A program made the translations under genes and the position numbers. 64,000 nucleotides of DNA from Vibrio fortis (GTDB taxonomy: Bacteria > Pseudomonadota > Gammaproteobacteria > Enterobacterales > Vibrionaceae): positions 682,001 to 746,000 of the forward strand of contig NZ_JFFR01000027.1 in NCBI RefSeq assembly GCF_000695685.1. The letters are read 5' to 3'. The notes under the pieces were generated by a model. It made no database searches and was not told the DNA's origin. It was given only the letters and a program-made list of their open reading frames with translations. This document shows, piece by piece, positions 25,163 through 33,417 of the stretch; the first letter of the stretch is position 1, and every line of letters starts with the position of its first letter.

Positions 25163-28100
25163 GTTGGGAATCCTAAATTAGTGAATAGATCAGGCTCAAA
25201 GGGTTGTCCTATACCATCACGTTTCACCTCAAGATTCACTTCGCCATTAGTCGAACTGTAGCGCCACAATATTTCATTGCTACCAACTTGAGTGGAGCCT
25301 TTCATTTTCTCTGCCACTCTAAACCAACTCCAAACCCCCGAGAATTTCTCTCTCTGCACAACTCCTTCGGTATCACGAGTCATCACAGAGATATCTTGCA
25401 TTTGGTTTGCTGGAATCGGCCAACTTTGCAATCGCCACAGCTTAGGTCCGTTTTGATATTCGAAGAATTTCAGATTCGCTTCAAGTGCAAATCGCGTCAA
25501 CGATGGTGACATCTCCACGGCTTTTATTGAAAAGTTGAACCCCAGATCTTTGCCAGTAAAGAGTTGCTTCTGGATTTTCTCAACCGAATCGCTGAACGAC
25601 GGGTATTGCCAAGAGAGCGACAAATACTGATGAGGAATGAAGCCATTCAAGTAGATTTCTCGACTGATGGTCATATCCAAATGACTCGCATACTTCTTCG
25701 AGAACTGATCGAACTCCCCTTCGGGTTTAAAGAAGGCTTCAAAATCAGAGAGCAGCACGTCAGTCTGAGCATTACTCTTAATCGGGTAGTGGTTAGCTAA
25801 ACGAGTCAGATAAAAGTGAGTCACCTTAGACCAATCTTCATTGATCACTTCACGAACCGCATCCAGCGCCAAACCGTTAACCAGAGTCGCTTGCGAGTCC
25901 ATTAGTTCAGGCAACAGAGGAACATTGTAGTCATCGGCAGAGAGGTGCAAGCGTGCAATCGGGTTGCTTGAATCTGCATTCTCTAACTGCTCTAGAAAAT
26001 AGTGCCCTTTCGATTGAATCTCTTTCGACTTGTTCACCCAATCTCGCAGCGCGGTCAGGTTAGTCAGCGCAATATCTAATGAGCTTTGACCCGTTTGGTT
26101 AGCGTGAATCACACCGTGAATATGACGGAACGGATAGGTAATCGATTCAGCCACTCGCTCCATCGCCGAGCCATTGTTAGATTGCAGCGGTGAGGTTTCA
26201 GCGGCTTGCTGACCTTCTTTCTGCTGTTCTTCCTTCTGTTCTTTACTCTCCAATGTGCTCTTGATGAGGTTAGTGTTGGTGCTCACCACTGAGTAGAACT
26301 GCGTTATCGGTGAGAAGTTGGCGTCCGTAACTAGATCGAGCTGTTGCTCGCTGCCGCCCCAGCTCGATACTTCAGTAAGCTGCACATTCGAAACAAACGC
26401 ATTCCAATACTGTATGTAGTCTTTGATATAACGTTCACGCAATTGACGGTTGATGCGATTCATCTCAGCTTCACCGCTGATGCGTCCCATTACGCCCTCA
26501 TACGCTGTAATAGCCTCAGAAGCGAGCTGGAAGCCTGTTTCGTTACTTAAATCTTGGAAGCCGTCACGTGTGAATGCATAAGGAATCAAGTAACCACTGA
26601 AGCCGTCGTTAAACGTAAATACTTGTTCATAGACCGGATTGAGGCTCTTACGAATATCGACGCGGCGTGCAAAATCACGATGCTGCAAAATATGCTGATA
26701 AAGCAACTCACTCACATCATCGGTAGATAGAGACTTGCGAACCAAGCCTAATAGCTGTTCATCAAACGCAGGCGGGATGGCCGATGTGCTAAGCGCATCT
26801 TCTGCAAGGAGTTTAAAGCGTTGGATAAGACTTGCATCACCGCTACCCTCTTCATTCAAGGCATCAATATAGTAATTCACCAATGAAGTTGAAGAGTGGC
26901 GTTCTGGGTTGTACAAGATCTGCTGCAGGTTAAGCAACTCCAGAGTCTTTACTTTGTCATCCAGCGAGTTGTACACGAACATATCTTTCATGATGTAGTC
27001 GCGCATCAAAGTGAGCAACTCAGAATTCAACTCACCAAAATAAGCGTCATGAACATAGCCAGAGATGCTAGAACTTGGCAGCCAACTAGAAACATACCAA
27101 GGGTGATGCTTTTCATCATAAAGCTGCACTATCTCTCTAAGCTCATACAAGCTGAATACTGGCGATGCCAAATCATCAGGTTGAATCGCATTCTTCTCTA
27201 GGTTTTCTTTATAGCGGTCCAACATCGCGAGCGCCTTGTTGTCCAACGCCTGCTGATAGTCAAAACCCGCTTTGATAGTGGCAACAAAACCCACAAACAG
27301 GATTACCAAACCGCAAGAGACAACCCAGCGTGTTGTTCGATAGGTGATCTCACGTTTCTTGTTGAACCCAACCAGAGGCGCTTCTTTTAAAACACAACTT
27401 CTGAACAGGCCTTTCCCAAATAGGCTCAAGCTTTTCGACTGAGTGTGAATATTAGAAAGAGTTTCAAAACCCAGTTCAGAGGCGTGCATTGTGCTAATAA
27501 TGTCGACGTTTTCACTTTCGCCGCCCACGTTGACAAAGAAGTAGCCACGGAAAAATAGGTCTATCTCATCAAACTGATGTTGATTGAAAGTGAGAGAGAG
27601 GAAGTCTTCGACGTCATAACGCAGGGCAGATAGCTGATAGATACCAACCAGAGCAGAATCGCGGTAGTCCGCATTCAACTGACCCTTCAGTGATGAACTT
27701 AAAGAGTTCGTCAAAGAGTGGCTTAACGCTTCAAACGACTCATCGAACCAAGCTTTATCGTACTCTTTGCTCTCTTCAACATCGCGTAATGCACCAAATG
27801 GTAGCTCACGTTCGCTCTCTTCGAGTGGCGAGAATAGCTCACACAAGTCCTGAATCTGTGACATATGAGTAAACGTGCAATACGTCGGCAGTGTTAAACC
27901 CACGGCTTTATTCAGATCTTCTAGAACCGAGCGATATTTCTGGCTTAGTTCACTGACAGCGATTTCGGTACTGTTGATCAACTTACCCAAATCGACAGCG
28001 CACAACACACCATTGAAGGCTTGTCTTGAACGTTTAGAGAGGATTAATGCCACCAGCGTATTAATGCTCTTCTGCATTCCCTCTTTTGGATGGAGCAAGT

Positions 28101-28563
28101 CAATGGTAGCAATAATCGCATCATCCGATGCCCAAAAACGAACAGCGACCAAATCTTCGGGTAGGTTATCTGCGGGCTCAATCGCCTCAAACCCCATCTG
28201 CTGCAGCCAAAGTTGGTCGTGCTCAATGTCTTCCGTTAAGTGCACATACCATGGGATTAGATACGGGTTCGCACTAAGGCGAGAATGCTTGCGCCAAACA
28301 TGATTAAAGGTGCGTTGGATCTCTTCTTCACGCCAATCTTCACGCTTCTTCGCATCTTCGTCTACTGGCGGGCGTCTTAGTCGAGAATAGATTAGAGCCC
28401 CAATACCGACTGCGACTAGAACGACTACGATAATCTGCGCGACGACCACCCAAATCGGCTCTAACCAATACCAATCAAATAACCACAAACCACCAACTAA
28501 TAAGCTGATCACAAGTAGTGAAAGCAAAATGGCAAAAGTGAGTGCTTTTTTCTTACTTATCAT
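25153..28563 (-). CDS. tssM: T6SS membrane-complex protein TssM (IcmF)
   Basis: A 1136-residue inner-membrane protein. Two hydrophobic helices at about 8-30 and 37-60 and a third near 405-428 give the TssM topology with a long periplasmic part that binds TssJ; the C-terminal IcmF/DUF1215-type domain follows. In most relatives the cytoplasmic domain has a Walker A motif after Pro-Trp-Tyr; here PWYVHLTEDIEHDQ stands in its place, so nucleotide binding looks lost. The 12-base gap to tssL and overlap with the kinase gene show operon structure. Confidence 0.93.
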   Translation of the reverse strand: MISKKKALTFAILLSLLVISLLVGGLWLFDWYWLEPIWVVVAQIIVVVLVAVGIGALIYSRLRRPPVDEDAKKREDWREEEIQRTFNHVWRKHSRLSANPYLIPWYVHLTEDIEHDQLWLQQMGFEAIEPADNLPEDLVAVRFWASDDAIIATIDLLHPKEGMQKSINTLVALILSKRSRQAFNGVLCAVDLGKLINSTEIAVSELSQKYRSVLEDLNKAVGLTLPTYCTFTHMSQIQDLCELFSPLEESERELPFGALRDVEESKEYDKAWFDESFEALSHSLTNSLSSSLKGQLNADYRDSALVGIYQLSALRYDVEDFLSLTFNQHQFDEIDLFFRGYFFVNVGGESENVDIISTMHASELGFETLSNIHTQSKSLSLFGKGLFRSCVLKEAPLVGFNKKREITYRTTRWVVSCGLVILFVGFVATIKAGFDYQQALDNKALAMLDRYKENLEKNAIQPDDLASPVFSLYELREIVQLYDEKHHPWYVSSWLPSSSISGYVHDAYFGELNSELLTLMRDYIMKDMFVYNSLDDKVKTLELLNLQQILYNPERHSSTSLVNYYIDALNEEGSGDASLIQRFKLLAEDALSTSAIPPAFDEQLLGLVRKSLSTDDVSELLYQHILQHRDFARRVDIRKSLNPVYEQVFTFNDGFSGYLIPYAFTRDGFQDLSNETGFQLASEAITAYEGVMGRISGEAEMNRINRQLRERYIKDYIQYWNAFVSNVQLTEVSSWGGSEQQLDLVTDANFSPITQFYSVVSTNTNLIKSTLESKEQKEEQQKEGQQAAETSPLQSNNGSAMERVAESITYPFRHIHGVIHANQTGQSSLDIALTNLTALRDWVNKSKEIQSKGHYFLEQLENADSSNPIARLHLSADDYNVPLLPELMDSQATLVNGLALDAVREVINEDWSKVTHFYLTRLANHYPIKSNAQTDVLLSDFEAFFKPEGEFDQFSKKYASHLDMTISREIYLNGFIPHQYLSLSWQYPSFSDSVEKIQKQLFTGKDLGFNFSIKAVEMSPSLTRFALEANLKFFEYQNGPKLWRLQSWPIPANQMQDISVMTRDTEGVVQREKFSGVWSWFRVAEKMKGSTQVGSNEILWRYSSTNGEVNLEVKRDGIGQPFEPDLFTNLGFPTWL

Positions 28564-28575
28564 TAACTAACCCTA

Positions 28576-29775
28576 CTACTTCGCTTTGGTGATAAAGGCA
28601 TCGGTTATTCCAGACTGCTTGGCACTTTCCAATATTTCAGCCGCTTGTTCTCTTGTGTCTGCATGGCTTAAAACTCGGTATTTGTCTCGCCACAGCCTCA
28701 CTTCAATGTTAGGGAACACTGCTCCATAGCGAGATAAGAAGTTTTCAGACGCCGCCTTGGTCGACAAGGTAGCCAGTTGAACCTGCCAAGCACCGGATGC
28801 TACTGATTCGCCAACACTACTAATGTTATTAACAGTACTAACCGGAGCAGTGATTTTAGGTGCTCTGCCCAACTCCTCAGGGGTGCTGGTGTAGATAAAC
28901 TCTTGCTCTTGAATATTCGCTTGGCTGTAATACTTATCGGTAAACTGTGGAAGCTGAATAAATGCTTGTGCTTTTTGTGGCGTTGTTAAGTTGTACCAGT
29001 AGTAAATCCCGGCCCAGGTCAGTGACAGAAGCATGGCGAATAGCAAGAACCCTCTGGTTAATCGTACTGGTCTCTGCGGGCGACTTACCTTTTTGATTTG
29101 TGCGGCATGGGGCCTTGGAATCGCGTGAGTATTCTCTTCCGTGGATTGCGTATCTTGTGCAAAGACTGCTTCCTCAATTCTTTGTAGCAGAATACCGAGC
29201 AACTCTTTGCCTTCTACTCGGTATCGACCACGGAAGCCGAGTTTGATCATGATATAGATGAGTTCTAACAGGTCTCGAAGCAACACCGGCTGAAGCAATG
29301 CTCGTTCTGCGACCAGATAAAACTGTTCACCGCCGTTTTTAATACCAAACAGTTCGCTGACCAAGGTTTGGTTTTCCCAGCCAGACTCCTCTCCCCAGTC
29401 GGAGTGAAGGATCTGTTCATCCAACATCACTGCAAATAGGAAACAGGTTTTATCTGCTACTGATGGTGGGTAGTCGAGCTTAGCCACTTTATATTTCAGG
29501 TCAGTAAGCAGGCTTTTAATACCGGTTCTAAAGGTATAAATGTCTGCTGGGCACTCAAGCCTTTTGATAGAGACAGAAAGCGATAACAACTCTGAACTAG
29601 AACTCAGGATTTCGTTATCAAACAGCAAACCTTTGCGCTGATACATATTAAATCGCGCATGATTTTTTATGGCGTTAAGACTGGCTAAACGCACAGAGTC
29701 GAGATTGAACTGAGCATCCCTAGATTGGGAGTCAGTCTCTATCGCTATCGTCGCTTCATCGAGTAGGTCATCCAT
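28576..29775 (-). CDS. tssL: T6SS protein TssL (DotU) with C-terminal SPOR-like domain
   Basis: A 399-residue inner-membrane protein. The cytoplasmic DotU domain (about 30-215; DEQILHSDWGEESGWENQ is characteristic) is followed by one membrane helix (about 240-262) and a periplasmic part. The last about 70 residues (WQVQLATLSTKAASENFLS ... YRVLSHADTREQAAEIL) look like a SPOR peptidoglycan-binding domain, which would anchor the membrane complex to the cell wall. TssL with a fused wall-binding domain is a known variant (more often OmpA-type). It lies 4 bases after tssK. Confidence 0.92.
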   Translation of the reverse strand: MDDLLDEATIAIETDSQSRDAQFNLDSVRLASLNAIKNHARFNMYQRKGLLFDNEILSSSSELLSLSVSIKRLECPADIYTFRTGIKSLLTDLKYKVAKLDYPPSVADKTCFLFAVMLDEQILHSDWGEESGWENQTLVSELFGIKNGGEQFYLVAERALLQPVLLRDLLELIYIMIKLGFRGRYRVEGKELLGILLQRIEEAVFAQDTQSTEENTHAIPRPHAAQIKKVSRPQRPVRLTRGFLLFAMLLSLTWAGIYYWYNLTTPQKAQAFIQLPQFTDKYYSQANIQEQEFIYTSTPEELGRAPKITAPVSTVNNISSVGESVASGAWQVQLATLSTKAASENFLSRYGAVFPNIEVRLWRDKYRVLSHADTREQAAEILESAKQSGITDAFITKAK

Positions 29776-29779
29776 AACG

Positions 29780-31108
29780 TTACCCTAGCGCATACAGTTT
29801 TATTTCTAGGTCTGGCACTCGGCTGTCGACATGCAGTGCAATCGGCTCTCTTTTCGACTTAAGTTGTTGCCAGTATTCATGAGAGGTTTCAATCTCAAAG
29901 TAGGCCAAATCCACTTGAGCTTTTAATTCCGACGGAGCCACAGCTAACGGATTAATCGTCACGCCAGATTGACTGTTACGTACCAGCTCAGCAATCAAGC
30001 TGATACCACTCAATGTGCAAGCGCTCGGGAAGGTCGAGCTGAGCATAGACGCACCAATAGAAGACTTCACCGACAATACAAGTCTGCGACCATCCATTTG
30101 GTGCAGAGTTGGAATGGACAAACGCAGTAGACGACGCTTATCAAACAGATTCACGTCCCAATCAAACTCAGTCACCTTATCACTCTGTACCATAGAGAGC
30201 TGCTCACGAAGTGTTGAAAATAGAGGGCCAAAGGCGTGATGAAGGTTGTCTTTGTCTAGAACACGGTGATTGGCATTACCAATCGCGGGCGTAAAGCTAT
30301 CAAGCTCAGACGAGAAACTAGTCAGTTTTTCATACAGCAGCTCTACGTTGCTATCTGGCTTAGATAGTAGAATTTGGATTTGTGGACTCCAACGGTTTAA
30401 GGTTTGTAGCCACATAAATTCGCGCATTAAGCTCAAGTCACTTTTGGTCTGCTCACCCACGCCGATGCGCTCCAATACGTTTTTCGCTCGCGCTTGCACT
30501 AAGATAAATAGCTCTTTTAAGCGCTCTTTCAACTGAGTTGACGCACCGTATTGAAGACAGCTCGGAATGAAGCCTCGGTCGAGAACCACTTCCCCATCAC
30601 CTCTTCTTTCAAGCACCTTAGCGATCGGAATCAGCACTAAACCATTAACGTCTTCACCTTCCACAACCAAACGGATATTGGGCTCCGCGAGCGTCGCTTT
30701 AATACCACTTTGCTCGGCATCACTTGCGTCAAACAAGTTATGCTCTGCGACGATATAGCGTCTAAGTTCTTCTTTTGGCCCGTATTCGTTTTCACCCTCT
30801 ACTGAGAGTGGCAATGCAAGGTAGATGCACTTGTCGATGGTGTTTTCGGGTACTTCGATCAGTAGCTCTCGAGTACAATCGAATAGAGTGCCGTCTTGAA
30901 ACACGCCACTGCATCTTACGACGCCAAGTTTACCTAACTTCAAGTAGTTGGATTCGATCTCTAGCGCTGATACGCCATAACTGCCACTGCCTGACGTCAA
31001 TGCAACATACTTCTGAATATATTGCGTAATGTATCGTTCGGTTTGCTGAAAATGCTGAGGAGCGACAAACATCCCCTCTTTCCAAACCACTTTTCTTTGA
31101 TGTTTCAA
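29780..31108 (-). CDS. tssK: T6SS baseplate protein TssK
   Basis: A 442-residue cytoplasmic protein that joins the baseplate to the membrane complex. The family opening (KVVWKEGMFVAPQHFQQTER) and ending (LEIKLYALG) are both complete. The start is TTG at 31108, with AAGGAG six bases upstream; the longer open frame to 31156 overlaps tssJ and lacks family sequence. Spacing to tssJ is 10 bases. Confidence 0.93.
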   Translation of the reverse strand: MKHQRKVVWKEGMFVAPQHFQQTERYITQYIQKYVALTSGSGSYGVSALEIESNYLKLGKLGVVRCSGVFQDGTLFDCTRELLIEVPENTIDKCIYLALPLSVEGENEYGPKEELRRYIVAEHNLFDASDAEQSGIKATLAEPNIRLVVEGEDVNGLVLIPIAKVLERRGDGEVVLDRGFIPSCLQYGASTQLKERLKELFILVQARAKNVLERIGVGEQTKSDLSLMREFMWLQTLNRWSPQIQILLSKPDSNVELLYEKLTSFSSELDSFTPAIGNANHRVLDKDNLHHAFGPLFSTLREQLSMVQSDKVTEFDWDVNLFDKRRLLRLSIPTLHQMDGRRLVLSVKSSIGASMLSSTFPSACTLSGISLIAELVRNSQSGVTINPLAVAPSELKAQVDLAYFEIETSHEYWQQLKSKREPIALHVDSRVPDLEIKLYALG

Positions 31109-31118
31109 ATAGGTCTCC

Positions 31119-31625
31119 TTACCACCAAGAACTATCAACAGGCTGAGTAATCTCAATCTTTGTTTGTGAGATTCGAATAATTATTGGGGTTTCATCGGGT
31201 TCTTCTACTAACGCCACTAAGCCTTTGCTCACTGCTACTTCATAGTCAGCAAATTCAGCAAACACCGCGATAGCTTTGGCTTCTTGCTGCACTTCTAGTA
31301 CAAAAGAACGCTTCTCTTCGGGCAACACGGGCGCTAACACTTTAGTGTCGACAAGGGTTCCAGCTAACACCGTACTGTCCGATTCGTACAAGCTGATAAA
31401 ATCCGCTTTTTCAAACGCGCCTGTTTCTTTTAATTGGTAAACTCTTACAACCAAAGGTCTTGCTATATCGTCTTCGAATGCATTGATATCATTCGTCGCT
31501 TCCATCTTGACGTTAACCGACATCGATGGCTGAAAAACACTCTCATTGCTTGAACTACAAGCCATGATCAAAAATGAACTCGCAACGGTTGACAGGCAAC
31601 GAACAAAAAACTGCTTTGTCTCCAT
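31119..31625 (-). CDS. tssJ: T6SS outer-membrane lipoprotein TssJ
   Basis: A 168-residue lipoprotein. The signal peptide ends in a lipobox with Cys23 (LIMAC), followed by a Ser-rich linker and the TssJ beta-sandwich (RPLVVRVYQLKETGAFEKADF is typical). It anchors TssM to the outer membrane. The stop of tagH and the ATG of this gene share one base, so they are coupled. Confidence 0.9.
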   Translation of the reverse strand: METKQFFVRCLSTVASSFLIMACSSSNESVFQPSMSVNVKMEATNDINAFEDDIARPLVVRVYQLKETGAFEKADFISLYESDSTVLAGTLVDTKVLAPVLPEEKRSFVLEVQQEAKAIAVFAEFADYEVAVSKGLVALVEEPDETPIIIRISQTKIEITQPVDSSWW

Positions 31626-32632
31626 TACTTGTCCCTTAACTCTTCTAAAAGCATCGCGGTAAAATTACGCTTGAACTCTCCGCGATCTTGTTTGCGTGCG
31701 AACTGCTTCTTGTACAGTCCCCAGTATTTCTTCTCTTTACTGCCCCACCCAGATAGATAGTCATTAAACTCTGACTCTAGGTGCTGTGGATTGAAGTCTG
31801 CAAGGAACTTATCCAAAGTGGTTTCAATACAAGAGACCAAGCGTTCACGATCCACAGCTGCTGTTAAAGCTGACTGTTGATGCTCAACGATCTGATTAAG
31901 CCTCTCTATGCTTGAATCCAGTGCTTGAATTTGAGAGCCATTACTCAAAGTTACGCCCGTCTCTTGAGAGCTCATGTTTTGAGAACTATAGCTTTGAGAA
32001 CTGCGATTATGAGAACTCGGCTCGTCGGCCATGATGATGGGCTCACTACTCGATTTTTCATCAAGTGTAATATTGAGAAGATCGTCTTCTTCGAACGGGT
32101 CATAAGCATACACATCTTCGCCAGCGACATTGTCGGCACTGAACGAGCTCGCGGTGTCAATCGCCTCTTCAATTTCGTTGAAAGCCGTTGATTCAGCACC
32201 AAAGACAGTTGCTGCTGGCTCTTCAATCACTCCCGCAAAATCAAAAACGGGTTCATCAAGTGGCGTGTGAATCGGCTCTGATGTCTCAGGCTTGGCTTCT
32301 TTTGAGAAAAGCTCCTGCATATCACTCACTAACAGCAAGTAACCGCCTATTCGGATACTGTCACCGTCGCTGACCTTGGCCGATTGACCAGCACCAAGAA
32401 AAACACCATTCACTTGCGCACCGTTCGCGCTGCGATCGATAACTTGAAAGCCTCCCTCTGAGTGAGGAAGCACTTCAATATGAACACGAGAGAGCGTGCG
32501 ACTCATGTCTGGTAGCTGAACCGTACATTCGTAAGAACGGCCAATAGTCCCACCACTACTTGGCAATGATATCTGTCGGCTAACTACCTGCTCGTTTTCA
32601 GGTAGCTCGATCAACTGAAAACTTATATTCAT
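31625..32632 (-). CDS. tagH: T6SS-associated FHA-domain protein TagH
   Basis: A 335-residue cytoplasmic protein. The N-terminal FHA domain (about 25-105) keeps the phosphothreonine-binding residues GR (31-32), Ser-Arg-Val-His (48-51) and Asn-Gly (70-71, 75-76). A long acidic, Ser-rich middle follows, then a C-terminal TagH region (YLSGWGSKEKKYWGLYKKQF). It probably reads phosphothreonine made by the kinase encoded at the end of the operon. Confidence 0.9.
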   Translation of the reverse strand: MNISFQLIELPENEQVVSRQISLPSSGGTIGRSYECTVQLPDMSRTLSRVHIEVLPHSEGGFQVIDRSANGAQVNGVFLGAGQSAKVSDGDSIRIGGYLLLVSDMQELFSKEAKPETSEPIHTPLDEPVFDFAGVIEEPAATVFGAESTAFNEIEEAIDTASSFSADNVAGEDVYAYDPFEEDDLLNITLDEKSSSEPIIMADEPSSHNRSSQSYSSQNMSSQETGVTLSNGSQIQALDSSIERLNQIVEHQQSALTAAVDRERLVSCIETTLDKFLADFNPQHLESEFNDYLSGWGSKEKKYWGLYKKQFARKQDRGEFKRNFTAMLLEELRDK

Positions 32633-32652
32633 GGCTTTCCCTTACCCTTACT

Positions 32653-33417
32653 TCAATAACACTTACGTAAAGAACGATTAAATCTGTCCAAGAATCCTGG
32701 GGACTCACGCAAGAAGTCATTAGAAAAGTGAACCATTAGATCTTGTTTTTTGATCCTTACTTTTTGAAAGTAATCGACCGGTATACCTGCTTTCTTCAGT
32801 GAATCTTCAAAAACAAGTTCATATTCATAAGCGACGTCCAAGTCGCCTTTCCATAACATTTGGAGTAGTGAATCTGCATCACGTGGTTTACGGATCACGT
32901 TGTAGCCATCACGCTTTAAAGATAACCATTTGTTTGTATTAAACTTAGCACCAAATCGCAGACTAAACTTGGTTGTTTCATCATTTATGTCGGCATAGAT
33001 GTTTGGCGCGATAAACCACGCCAAGTATTCCGATACAAGAGGCTCCGATGCAGTCGCGTATTTCGCACGTCGGCTGTTCGCTGAACCAGAGAAGAAACCG
33101 TGCATTTCTCCAGTTTCCACCATCAGCTGAGCCTTATCCCAACGCATTACTCTAATTTCGTACGGCTGTCCCATACGGCGCAACGCACACTTTACTCGGT
33201 CAACGGCAACGCCACCTATCTCACCGTTTTCATCCACGGTTTGATAGGGCGTCCATATCTGTGTTGCCAGCGTCAAGCGTTCAATAGCTTGAGCACTGGT
33301 TGCGACACTTACAGTAGCAATGATCATTGCCGCATTGAGCGCCGCAGCCTTAAGTGTTCTAGGCAACAAAAAGGTGTTTCTACTAATACTGCTCACCTTT
33401 GAGATATCCTTCTCCAT
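32653..33417 (-). CDS. Orphan periplasmic amino-acid-binding-type protein (SBP_bac_3) inside the T6SS locus
   Basis: A 254-residue exported protein with a long n-region and a signal sequence ending near residue 44 (SVATSAQA). The mature part matches polar-amino-acid binding proteins (TLATQIWTPYQTVDENGEIGGVAVD, later GDLDVAYEYELVFED). No ABC permease or ATPase is present. Its ATG shares a base with the tssH stop (TAATG), so it is an integral operon member. A role in sensing a ligand or in the T6SS envelope complex is possible; unknown. The likely ligand site cannot be judged. Confidence 0.75.
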   Translation of the reverse strand: MEKDISKVSSISRNTFLLPRTLKAAALNAAMIIATVSVATSAQAIERLTLATQIWTPYQTVDENGEIGGVAVDRVKCALRRMGQPYEIRVMRWDKAQLMVETGEMHGFFSGSANSRRAKYATASEPLVSEYLAWFIAPNIYADINDETTKFSLRFGAKFNTNKWLSLKRDGYNVIRKPRDADSLLQMLWKGDLDVAYEYELVFEDSLKKAGIPVDYFQKVRIKKQDLMVHFSNDFLRESPGFLDRFNRSLRKCY

